DNA from: Bacteroidota bacterium
Lineage (GTDB): Bacteria; Bacteroidota; Ignavibacteria; Ignavibacteriales; Melioribacteraceae
DNA: 18,224 bases
NCBI GenBank assembly: GCA_021814855.1
Contig: JAKAHQ010000003.1
Location: forward strand, 1 to 18,224
Reading direction: 5' to 3'
Within the stretch, counting starts at the first letter, position 1. Every line of letters starts with the position of its first letter. This document shows positions 1 to 6,743 of this stretch, piece by piece. Under the pieces are notes generated by a model. The model was not told the origin of the DNA and did no database searches. It was given only the letters and a program-made list of their open reading frames with translations. The position numbers were made by a program, and so were the translations under genes.

Positions 1-201
1 CGCGCAGCTGCTTCCGCGGTTTGCAAAGTTAACATCGATTCTGACGGCCGTCTTGCAATGACAGCAGCCGTTAGAAAGGTATTCAATGATAGTCCGGCCG
101 AATTTGACCCGCGTAAATATTTGGGACCGGCAAGAGACGCATTGAAAGAACTTTACAAACATAAAATTGTGAATGTACTTGGAAGCGCAAACAAAGCATA
201 A
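1..201 (+). CDS. fba: Class II fructose-bisphosphate aldolase, C-terminal end (partial)
   Basis: Frame 1 is open from the first base to a TAA at 199-201, giving the last 66 residues of a protein that begins outside the window. The stretch KVNIDSDGRLAMTAAVRK matches the substrate phosphate-binding loop of class II aldolases (usual form KVNIDTDxRLA), and FDPRKYLGPARDALKEL matches their conserved C-terminal helix. In this family the enzyme splits fructose 1,6-bisphosphate into dihydroxyacetone phosphate and glyceraldehyde 3-phosphate, using a zinc ion, in glycolysis and gluconeogenesis. The zinc-ligand histidines are not in the visible part, so activity cannot be judged. Related ketose-bisphosphate aldolases (tagatose type) share this C terminus, so exact substrate is inferred. 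Confidence 0.88.
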   Translation, partial: RAAASAVCKVNIDSDGRLAMTAAVRKVFNDSPAEFDPRKYLGPARDALKELYKHKIVNVLGSANKA

Positions 202-237
202 ATTAGTATAAAGTAAAAACGTGAAATAAAAAAAGTA

Positions 238-258
238 GGGGCGACTTTTTGTCGCTCC
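238..258. other. Stem-loop downstream of the aldolase gene
   Basis: GGGGCGAC (238-245) pairs with GTCGCTCC (251-258), an 8-bp stem with one G-T pair and a TTTTT loop. There is no T-run directly after it on the + strand. It sits 37 nt after the aldolase stop and just before the stronger terminator hairpin, so it may protect the mRNA 3' end or add to termination. Confidence 0.5.
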
Positions 259-272
259 CCGCTCTTTAAAAC

Positions 273-299
273 AAAACCCGGAATCACTCCGGGTTTTTA
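273..299. terminator. Bidirectional rho-independent terminator
   Basis: A strong stem, AAAACCCGGA (273-282) with TCCGGGTTTT (288-297) around a 5-nt loop, is followed by TTTTT on the + strand and preceded by an A-run, which becomes a T-run on the - strand. It lies between the convergent ends of the aldolase gene (+) and the cytochrome c gene (-), so it can end both transcripts. Confidence 0.85.
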
Positions 300-322
300 G
301 TAATTTCAATTTAATTCGAGTG

Positions 323-742
323 CTAACGCGTCATCAAATAATCAGCAAGTTTGCCCAGCATTTTAACATCAAGATTGTTAAACGAAGGCATAACTACGTT
401 TTTATACTGCGCGCGGTACTGTTCGAAGCGTTTATCACCGCTATATGATGAAGGATTACGTAAATAATTAATTAACGCGTCGCGCGTCCAATGTTCTTTT
501 AAATTTGCAAGCGCCGGCGCAATTTGAGTTCCCTGCAAATCTTCGCCGTGACAGGAGATACACCCGACTTGTTGGGTCAAAGTTTTCCCGTCGGCATCGC
601 CGCTGACTTGCGCGCTTTGATTCGACATCTGTCCCATCATCGGTGGCATTGATTCCTCTTCCTTACGAGTAAGCCGACCAAGCAAAAAGAGTAGCAAAAA
701 CAACCCTAAGAACGCGGCAATCCATTTTTGAGCATTAGTCAT
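323..742 (-). CDS. Membrane-anchored mono-heme cytochrome c
   Basis: This 139-residue protein begins with an uncleaved-looking hydrophobic anchor (about residues 7-23), followed by a polar, Met/Gln/Ser-rich linker and a small cytochrome c domain. The heme-attachment motif is CISCH (61-65), with H65 as proximal ligand. M118 in VVMPSF is a good candidate for the distal ligand. This is the usual plan of class I cytochromes that carry electrons on the periplasmic face between respiratory complexes. The partner is not visible here. The gene follows the amidase gene on the same strand after 83 nt. A Bacteroidota-type promoter in that gap suggests it can be transcribed alone, and its transcript would end at the 273-299 hairpin. 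Confidence 0.85.
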   Translation of the reverse strand: MTNAQKWIAAFLGLFLLLFLLGRLTRKEEESMPPMMGQMSNQSAQVSGDADGKTLTQQVGCISCHGEDLQGTQIAPALANLKEHWTRDALINYLRNPSSYSGDKRFEQYRAQYKNVVMPSFNNLDVKMLGKLADYLMTR

Positions 743-778
743 TACAATAAAAACCTTTCTTTCTAAAAATTAATTGTG

Positions 779-810
779 CAAAGTTAGTATGATGCAGTCG
801 GAATAACAAA
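779..810 (-). promoter_or_regulatory. Putative Bacteroidota-type promoter for the cytochrome c gene
   Basis: On the - strand TTTG (810-807) is followed after 20 nt by TAACTTTG (786-779). Both elements and their spacing fit the Bacteroidota primary-sigma consensus (TTTG near -33, TAnnTTTG near -7). The predicted start lies about 30 nt before the cytochrome ATG at 742. The match is read from sequence; its use is inferred. Confidence 0.55.
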
Positions 811-825
811 TTGTTGAGAGCTGAT

Positions 826-2424
826 TCAATTTCCAATTTCTTTATCGTAGTATTCTTTGTATTTCTTCACCGTATTAAATATAGCCTGAGCAATTTCTTT
901 TTGGCCGTTATTGCTTTTAAGATAGGCCTCGTCCTTTCGGTTGGAAAGAAAACCGGTTTCTATCAATACGCCGGGCATTGATGCGCCGACAAGGACATAG
1001 AATCCCGCCTGCTTAATTCCCAAAGAAGGAATTTCAACTTCCCGCTTCCAATCTTGATTTAACAGATCGGAAAACTTTTCGGAAAAGCGCATGTACTGCG
1101 AGTGCGCCATACTCACCAGAATAAAGTTCTCATCGGTTAGTTTTTGGTACCGATCGGGATTATCTTCATACTTTATAACGCTGTTCTCAAACTCCGCAAT
1201 TTGTATTGCTTGCTTGGTTCTTCCAGGTCTAAGCAGGTAAACCTCGAAGCCCCTGTTCGCAATATCTTTTTCTTCGGTCGAATTGCAATGGATAGATATG
1301 AACAACTTACCGCCGTTTTCGTTTGCAATCTTTCCGCGTTTATACAGCTCGATAAATTCATCCGTCTTTCGTGTATAAATAACTTTCACACTTGGTAAAT
1401 TTTTCTCGATTAATTTGCCAAGTTTAAGTGCTATTGCAAGATTAATATTCTTTTCCTTTACGCCTGTAACTCCAATTGCACCGGGATCTTTACCGCCATG
1501 TCCGGCATCAATAACCACGGCATCAAAGACCCATTTTGATTTGGCGGTTTCAACTTCCGGCGACGGCGTAAAAAGTTTATTATGAATTGTAATCAAGATA
1601 TCGTCCGTGGCAGGATCCTGATATACGTCAGTTGACGAATATCCGCTTGTAAGAGAAACTTCTATCTGAACATTTTTTTTTGAGAGAACAACGTTTTTAA
1701 TTTCTTTAATTAGCCCTGCAGGTTTTACTTTTTTAGCTAATCCGGGATCGACCGATACGTTGCTGAAGAAGAGATAAAGTACACCTTCGTTTACAGAATA
1801 CCTGGGCGCCGAAATTTTTTTTCCGCAGCTTAATGTTAGAAGAGTGCCATTAGCTTTTTCTTCCACCGAAATTCCGTATACATCATATTTGCTGCGATTG
1901 TTTTTTAAAACGGTTCCCTCTGCACTTTCGATCTTAGATGGCGCTGCGGCTGTTTTGTTTGCAGTTGCTTTATCGGCGGCAATTTCTTCGCCGGTTATTT
2001 TTAGATTTTTATTATCCGCATCGTAAACAAGTTTCTTGCCGTAGCAACTGCTAAAATAATCAGTACAATAAATCAAGGGGATAAAAATATCGTCTTTGAT
2101 CAGTAATGTTGATATCGGGAGCTGATAGACACTAAGTTTTTTATCTGATTTCCTGTTTATTATCACAAATTGATTCTTGGCGGTAAACTTCAAAGTATAA
2201 TCTGCAAATTTTATTTCCAGCTTGCCTGTCTCTGCATTAAAATATTGATCCGCAGAGAGCAGACTTGCCAGTTCCTTAGCCGGGACAAAATCAATTCCAT
2301 TTTTATTGATGAAGGAAAGGTTTTCTTTTCTATCGGCAAACTGGACGGATATTTTATATAACCGCTGAGCAAATGACGAGGAGGCAATAAGTATGATTAT
2401 TAAAAAAACAAGTTTTATTTTCAT
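826..2424 (-). CDS. Secreted N-acetylmuramoyl-L-alanine amidase (Amidase_3)
   Basis: The 532-residue protein starts with a signal peptide (1-19, cut after SSSFA). The C-terminal third (about 303-520) is an Amidase_3 zinc hydrolase: VVIDAGHGG gives ligand H309, E324 in GVKEKN is the second ligand, H379 in SIHCN the third, and E489 in IETGF the catalytic glutamate. Such enzymes cut the amide bond between N-acetylmuramic acid and the stem peptide and separate daughter cells. Residues 26-145 resemble the copper-amine-oxidase N-terminal-like fold often seen on cell-wall enzymes, and 185-285 look like an AMIN peptidoglycan-targeting domain; these two calls are less certain. About 70 residues lie between H379 and E489, enough for an inhibitory helix as in AmiB/AmiC. 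The ATG lies 7 nt after the methyltransferase stop, without a clear ribosome binding site, suggesting translational coupling. Confidence 0.9.
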   Translation of the reverse strand: MKIKLVFLIIILIASSSFAQRLYKISVQFADRKENLSFINKNGIDFVPAKELASLLSADQYFNAETGKLEIKFADYTLKFTAKNQFVIINRKSDKKLSVYQLPISTLLIKDDIFIPLIYCTDYFSSCYGKKLVYDADNKNLKITGEEIAADKATANKTAAAPSKIESAEGTVLKNNRSKYDVYGISVEEKANGTLLTLSCGKKISAPRYSVNEGVLYLFFSNVSVDPGLAKKVKPAGLIKEIKNVVLSKKNVQIEVSLTSGYSSTDVYQDPATDDILITIHNKLFTPSPEVETAKSKWVFDAVVIDAGHGGKDPGAIGVTGVKEKNINLAIALKLGKLIEKNLPSVKVIYTRKTDEFIELYKRGKIANENGGKLFISIHCNSTEEKDIANRGFEVYLLRPGRTKQAIQIAEFENSVIKYEDNPDRYQKLTDENFILVSMAHSQYMRFSEKFSDLLNQDWKREVEIPSLGIKQAGFYVLVGASMPGVLIETGFLSNRKDEAYLKSNNGQKEIAQAIFNTVKKYKEYYDKEIGN

Positions 2425-2431
2425 TGAGCTG

Positions 2432-3019
2432 CTAACCGATGAAAGGAATCATGAAACCGCTTTTCTTTTTGTAGTTCAGAAATTTTTCGCCGAAGTGTTT
2501 TTTAAGTATTCTCTCTTCAAGCCGGGCCCTCATTATAAACAAAGGGACTTCAAATAAAACAACAACGGGCAACACAATATAACTTAGAAGCGCCAGCCCG
2601 ACTCCAAAGTCGCTTAAAATTTGGCTTAGGTACTGCGGATGACGAATATATTTATAAATGCCGGCGGTATAAAGTTCATGTTCTTTTAACACTACAATAT
2701 CCTGCGCATAATTTTTGCCCAATGATTTATAAGCGGCTACCTGCACCCACGAAAAAACCAGAAACAAGCCCAAACCAACTATGCGAACAGTAAAAAACTT
2801 GTTTTGCGGGTCGTCCGGTACAGTACCAATTTTAAAGACGCTTACAATTGTAAGGATCAAAATCAGCGCGGCAACGTTGGGAGGTGTTTTTTGCAGAAAC
2901 GACACCGGCCTATCCGTAACCTTTGTAACCGAGGTCTTCAAACCTTTGCGGGCGCCGGAATAATTAGCGCTCATTGAGACGAAAAGATTTATAGCAATTA
3001 TTATGTTAATCGGATCCAT
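2432..3019 (-). CDS. Isoprenylcysteine carboxyl methyltransferase-like integral membrane protein
   Basis: The 195-residue protein has several hydrophobic segments (about 49-64, 75-97 and 131-163, plus a short one at the N terminus). Its C-terminal half has the signature of the ICMT/PEMT family of membrane methyltransferases: GIYKYIRHPQY (120-130), with RHP for binding S-adenosylmethionine, and the paired acidic residues E168-E169 in RLEERIL. In bacteria the substrate of these proteins is rarely known, since prenylated CaaX proteins are absent; lipids or small hydrophobic molecules are suspected. It is the first gene of a probable two-gene unit with the amidase. The length is typical for the family. 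The methyltransferase fold is well supported, the reaction is not. Confidence 0.8.
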   Translation of the reverse strand: MDPINIIIAINLFVSMSANYSGARKGLKTSVTKVTDRPVSFLQKTPPNVAALILILTIVSVFKIGTVPDDPQNKFFTVRIVGLGLFLVFSWVQVAAYKSLGKNYAQDIVVLKEHELYTAGIYKYIRHPQYLSQILSDFGVGLALLSYIVLPVVVLFEVPLFIMRARLEERILKKHFGEKFLNYKKKSGFMIPFIG

Positions 3020-3185
3020 GGAAAACTTTTTGAAAAATTCGATTATAATATAAGAACTTTGATTTTAATTTGAAGCGGCACAAAATGAGCAACTAAATAG
3101 ATTAAACATACTTTTTTAAAATCAATCCTTAATCGCTCAGCGCAAGAAAAAAATTTTTAAAAAATATACGAACGATTCTAAAAAT

Positions 3186-3202
3186 AAGATGACATACATC
3201 TT
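3186..3202. promoter_or_regulatory. Small dyad upstream of the pilin-like operon
   Basis: The 222-nt divergent gap 3020-3241 is very AT-rich and contains one clear symmetric element: AAGATG (3186-3191), 5 nt, CATCTT (3197-3202). It lies 39 nt before the first pilin ATG, where an operator would be expected. No exact TAnnTTTG promoter element was found in this gap for either direction. The role is a guess. Confidence 0.3.
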
Positions 3203-3241
3203 GAAATTTTTTAGTTTATGCAAGGTACGAAAAGGAAATAG

Positions 3242-3772
3242 ATGAATACCGGACAAACAATGCTCACAATTGTGGCTTTGATGCTGCTTACTTCGGTTAT
3301 ACTAACGACCAACCGAGGATTTCTTACCACAAACACAACGATGAGCGAGAATAGAATTGATATTCTTGGAATATCGGTGGCAAATTCGATAATGGAAGAC
3401 GCTACCAACTTAGCGTTTGACGAAAATACCGTCGGCGCGGCAATCACCACACCTGCCGTTTTAACTCCAAGTTCAAGTCTTGGATTGGATGGGACTTATG
3501 AAACCAGAAACAATCCAAGTACATTTGATGATTTTGATGATTACAATTGTTACAAAACAAATCCAAAGCTGGATACTATTGCGGTTCCGGGGAGTACAAC
3601 CAAAGTATATTTCTCAACTTACTGCCGTGTAGATTATGTAGACGGTAACAATCCAGATAATATATCAACTTCGCAGACATATCATAAACGATTAAGTTTA
3701 CGCGTTTTCAGCCCTGGAATGACCGACACAATCAAGATGTCAACAGTCTACAGCTATTGGTATTTTAGGTAA
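3242..3772 (+). CDS. Prepilin-like protein, first of an operon of three (PilV/GspI-like position)
   Basis: Nothing in this 176-residue protein is a firmly recognised family, but its form is that of a minor pilin. A leader of only four residues (MNTG) is followed by a hydrophobic helix (about 5-23), a polar helical stretch (34-57), and a Thr/Asn/Asp-rich C-terminal domain with two cysteines (C103, C128) able to form a disulfide. A glycine before the hydrophobic helix fits the -1 site of prepilin peptidase, but the classical FTLIE motif with glutamate at +5 is missing. The ATG has a good ribosome binding site (AAAGGA, 5 nt away). The next gene starts 9 nt after its stop. Alternatively it is a signal-anchored membrane protein. 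Confidence 0.65.
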   Translation: MNTGQTMLTIVALMLLTSVILTTNRGFLTTNTTMSENRIDILGISVANSIMEDATNLAFDENTVGAAITTPAVLTPSSSLGLDGTYETRNNPSTFDDFDDYNCYKTNPKLDTIAVPGSTTKVYFSTYCRVDYVDGNNPDNISTSQTYHKRLSLRVFSPGMTDTIKMSTVYSYWYFR

Positions 3773-3781
3773 AGGTGTGGT

Positions 3782-4411
3782 ATGGGATACAGTACATTAA
3801 TTGATATTATTGGCTCTACGATAATCGGCGGTCTCTTATTACTTATTTTATTACGGATGAACGCTACCGCCGTTCAGAATAACTACAACTACAGCGGAGA
3901 AAGAATCGTTCAGCAAAATATTGTAGAGGTTGTTTCCTTAATCGAGTATGATTTTCGAAAAATAGGATACTGCAATGATTGGACTAAAATTCCCGATGAA
4001 ACTTTAGCGATTATAAAAGCAGACACGAGCAGTATATCTTTTCTCACAGATATTCCAACATCCAGCGATCCCTACGGCGACGGAGTGGTTGACACCCTTA
4101 AATATTATCTTGGACCAACATCGGAACTAACGGCAACTCCTAATCCGAATGATAGAATCCTTTACAGAGTGATAAACAACAATCCAGCAGCCGGTTCAAA
4201 TTTGGGAGTTACTCAATTCAAACTTACTTATTTTGATGCAAACGGGAATAAGATTGTTAATATGCCGTCTAATCCTCCATTTGGAATTGCTTCGATTCAA
4301 GTGGATGTTGCAGTGGAAAATCCCGCTGCATACGGCGGCGATTACGGAACAGATAAAAAAGCTATATGGCGACAAATCCGATTAGCTTCAAGAAATTTCA
4401 TGTTAAGATAA
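3782..4411 (+). CDS. Prepilin-like protein (PilW/GspJ-like)
   Basis: The 209-residue protein starts MG-YSTLIDIIGSTIIGG: a two-residue leader ending in glycine, then a hydrophobic helix (3-25) with an acidic residue at D8. The following amphipathic part (40-60, VVSLIEYDFRKIGYC) closely resembles the stretch after the pilin helix in PilW/GspJ-type minor pilins, where an E-x-D-F-R-R pattern is common. The C-terminal half (65-209) is beta-rich, including a DANGNKIVNMP segment and a final RQIRLASRNFMLR. The RBS-like GGTGTGG lies just before the ATG, 9 nt after the previous stop. It probably acts in a periplasmic or surface filament; the filament itself is not shown. Confidence 0.65.
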   Translation: MGYSTLIDIIGSTIIGGLLLLILLRMNATAVQNNYNYSGERIVQQNIVEVVSLIEYDFRKIGYCNDWTKIPDETLAIIKADTSSISFLTDIPTSSDPYGDGVVDTLKYYLGPTSELTATPNPNDRILYRVINNNPAAGSNLGVTQFKLTYFDANGNKIVNMPSNPPFGIASIQVDVAVENPAAYGGDYGTDKKAIWRQIRLASRNFMLR

Positions 4412-4421
4412 GGAAAAGATT

Positions 4422-5669
4422 ATGGGCGGAAGAGCATCTTTATTTTTGGTATTAGGATTCAGCTTAATTTTCATGGTTGCCGGTAATTACTTTAATAATA
4501 TGGCAACCGGCACTACTGACAATATGATTAAATATTACCAAAGTACCAAAGCACACAACATCGCTGCGAGCGGCGTTAATCTTATTGTCAATAAACTTTT
4601 TTTAGATGCCACCATTCCAGACCAAACTTTCAATTTTAATTTTGACGGCGGTACAGCAACCGGTGTATTGACTACAACAGACACATACCAAAATATAAAA
4701 CGATTATTATGTACGGGAACATTTAACGGAACATCGACTACAATACGGATTATTTTTAAACCGAGTTTGTTTTCCAAGTATGCCTACTTTTCGAATAGTG
4801 AAGGCAGTAATATTTGGTGGACCTCCGGCGACACGGTCAAAGGACCCTTTCATACTAACAGCAGCCTGAATGTTTCAGGCCACCCCACATTTTTTGGAAG
4901 GGTAACAATTGGAGGGTCTATAAATAAATATAATAGTTCATCCAGCGCTAATTTTCTTGGTGGATTCCAGCAAGGAATCCAAATTGCAATTCCTAACAGC
5001 GGAGTTTCGAATGTTGCCACAATTGCCGCGCAAAACGGAGCGCAGTTTTCCAATAAAAGTCTTATTTATTTTGAATTCCGCAGAGACAGCGTACGATACA
5101 GATTCAGCACATCAGGTTCGGGCAGCACTTGGACGTACAATTTGGCTTCTACTTTTGCGCCTAACGGCGTCATCTACGCAAGTAATGCAGAGTTACATAT
5201 CTCCGGAACAGTAAAAGGGCAATATACAATTGCTGCTTCCGGAACAAATTCAACCACTCAAGGAAATGTGTACCTTGATGGCGATATAGTTTATAATTCA
5301 GATCCAAGAACAAATCCAAATTCAACAGACATGCTGGGAATAGTTGCCCAAGAAAATGTATATGTTACCGACAATACCGCCAACAATACAAATGGAATAA
5401 ACATAAACGCATCAATATATTGTCAAAGCGGTTCTTTCACTGCACAAAATTACAGCACCCGGCCTGCTGCAGGGTATATTAATCTTTATGGCGGAATAAC
5501 ACAGTACGTTAGGGGCCCGGTTGGAACCTTTACAACGGATTGGTATGGAAACTCATATATAAATCACGGTTTCAACAAGAATTATCAGTATGATAACAGA
5601 TTACTTGTATCGTATCCTCCGGCATACCCCGGATGCGGTACCTTCGAAGTAGTATCGTGGTTTGAGTAA
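4422..5669 (+). CDS. PilX-like protein with large DUF4900-like exported region
   Basis: The 415-residue protein starts MGG-RASLFLVLGFSLIF, a short leader with glycine before a hydrophobic helix (5-22), and continues with KAHNIAASGVNLIVNKLF (43-60), which matches the A-E-A/S-G-x-N helix of PilX/GspK-type pilins. From about residue 118 it becomes a Gly/Ser/Thr/Asn-rich beta region with GDTVKGPFHTN (136-146) and SGHPTFFGRVT (152-162), patterns I associate with DUF4900 proteins; this family name is from memory and not certain. A second conserved-looking block, MLGIVAQENVYV (304-315), follows. AAGGA precedes the ATG, 10 nt after the previous stop. It may form a surface-exposed tip or adhesive part of the filament. 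The stop lies 1 nt from the convergent epimerase gene. Confidence 0.7.
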   Translation: MGGRASLFLVLGFSLIFMVAGNYFNNMATGTTDNMIKYYQSTKAHNIAASGVNLIVNKLFLDATIPDQTFNFNFDGGTATGVLTTTDTYQNIKRLLCTGTFNGTSTTIRIIFKPSLFSKYAYFSNSEGSNIWWTSGDTVKGPFHTNSSLNVSGHPTFFGRVTIGGSINKYNSSSSANFLGGFQQGIQIAIPNSGVSNVATIAAQNGAQFSNKSLIYFEFRRDSVRYRFSTSGSGSTWTYNLASTFAPNGVIYASNAELHISGTVKGQYTIAASGTNSTTQGNVYLDGDIVYNSDPRTNPNSTDMLGIVAQENVYVTDNTANNTNGININASIYCQSGSFTAQNYSTRPAAGYINLYGGITQYVRGPVGTFTTDWYGNSYINHGFNKNYQYDNRLLVSYPPAYPGCGTFEVVSWFE

Positions 5670-5670
5670 A

Positions 5671-6588
5671 TTATTTTCGTATCAAATTTTCCAAAGCAGA
5701 TTTCAATTCTGTAAAAATAAATTTATAGCCTGCCTGTTCTGTTCTTTTAGGAATTACTTTCGCGCCGCTTAATATCGCATCTGCCGCCTCGCCCAAAAAA
5801 AATTTTAAAACGAACCCAGGCACATTAATCAAAGATGGCCTGTTTGTTACAGAACCGAGTTTCTTGCAAAATTCTTTCATACGCACCGGGTTCGGAGAAC
5901 CAGCGTTAAGCACACCATTAGCCCCCGCATTTTCCAACGCAAATAAAAAAATACCAACTACATCATCAATGTGAACCCATGGGAACCACTGATTACCGGA
6001 ACCCAAGGGTCCGCCTACAAAGTATTTAAATGGAGGAATCATTTTAGCCAGCACGCCCTCGCTTTTGTCAAGAACCATTCCTATCCTAACATAAACCCTC
6101 CGGATATCGGACGGAAGTTTTATGGAAGACGATTCCCACATTTCAACTACATGAGCGAGAAAATCATTTCCCACCGCAGAATATTCATCGACTTCCTTTT
6201 CCGAGTTGCCGTAGTAACCGACAGCGGAAGCCGATATAAAAACTTTCGGTTTATTGACGGCATTGTTAATTGCATCAACCATGGAATGTGTAGTATCAAC
6301 ACGGCTTGAAATAATATTTTTTTTGTGGGTGTCGGTCCACCGTTTTGACATTATATTTTCACCCGCAAGATGAATCACCGCGTCTTTGTTTTCAAGAACA
6401 TAATACCAATCTCTAGATTTCAGATTCCAATCTACGTATTCAGCTGCACCGGGAATAATTTGTTCAGCCCTTACGCTGTTAAGCGAGAGAACCGAAATTT
6501 TATAGCCACTCTCGATTAATCGAGCGGAAACTTTTTTTCCTATCATGCCGGTCGCGCCGGTTATAACAACTCTCTTCATTTCCTTCAT
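5671..6588 (-). CDS. TIGR01777-family SDR epimerase (YfcH-like)
   Basis: The 305-residue protein has an N-terminal Rossmann motif GATGMIGKK (11-19) for NAD(P), HLAGENI (73-79), and the family motif SASAVGYYG (119-127) around the usual serine/tyrosine active-site region. YVRIGMVLD (166-174) and WFPWVHIDD (201-209) are also characteristic of TIGR01777 proteins (E. coli YfcH, human SDR39U1). The C-terminal 50 residues match the short DUF1731 tail. The fold is that of nucleotide-sugar epimerases, but no substrate is established for the family; older 'cell division inhibitor SulA' labels are misleading. Two in-frame ATGs exist (6588 and 6579); MKRVVITGATG from the second is the more typical start, but neither has a well-spaced ribosome binding site. 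Confidence 0.88.
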   Translation of the reverse strand: MKEMKRVVITGATGMIGKKVSARLIESGYKISVLSLNSVRAEQIIPGAAEYVDWNLKSRDWYYVLENKDAVIHLAGENIMSKRWTDTHKKNIISSRVDTTHSMVDAINNAVNKPKVFISASAVGYYGNSEKEVDEYSAVGNDFLAHVVEMWESSSIKLPSDIRRVYVRIGMVLDKSEGVLAKMIPPFKYFVGGPLGSGNQWFPWVHIDDVVGIFLFALENAGANGVLNAGSPNPVRMKEFCKKLGSVTNRPSLINVPGFVLKFFLGEAADAILSGAKVIPKRTEQAGYKFIFTELKSALENLIRK

Positions 6589-6611
6589 TTATAATTCTAA
6601 ACACGACAAAA

Positions 6612-6619
6612 CAAATATA
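6612..6619 (-). promoter_or_regulatory. Possible -7 element for the epimerase gene
   Basis: TATATTTG (6619-6612 on the - strand) matches TAnnTTTG and lies 24 nt before the epimerase ATG. No TTG is found at the right distance upstream, so this is only a half match. Confidence 0.3.
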
Positions 6620-6743
6620 AGTTTTCAAAAAAATTTGTGGTACTTATTTATTGCTTTTTTGATTTTGAATTTAGTCTTATTTTTATAGCAGCCAACCATT
6701 CCTTTGTATAGTCGTCTAAAAGAGCAACCAATATGGAATCTTA

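Noticed and set aside
5971..6309. Open frame of 112 codons on the + strand
   Set aside because: It is antisense to the epimerase gene, which has all family motifs.
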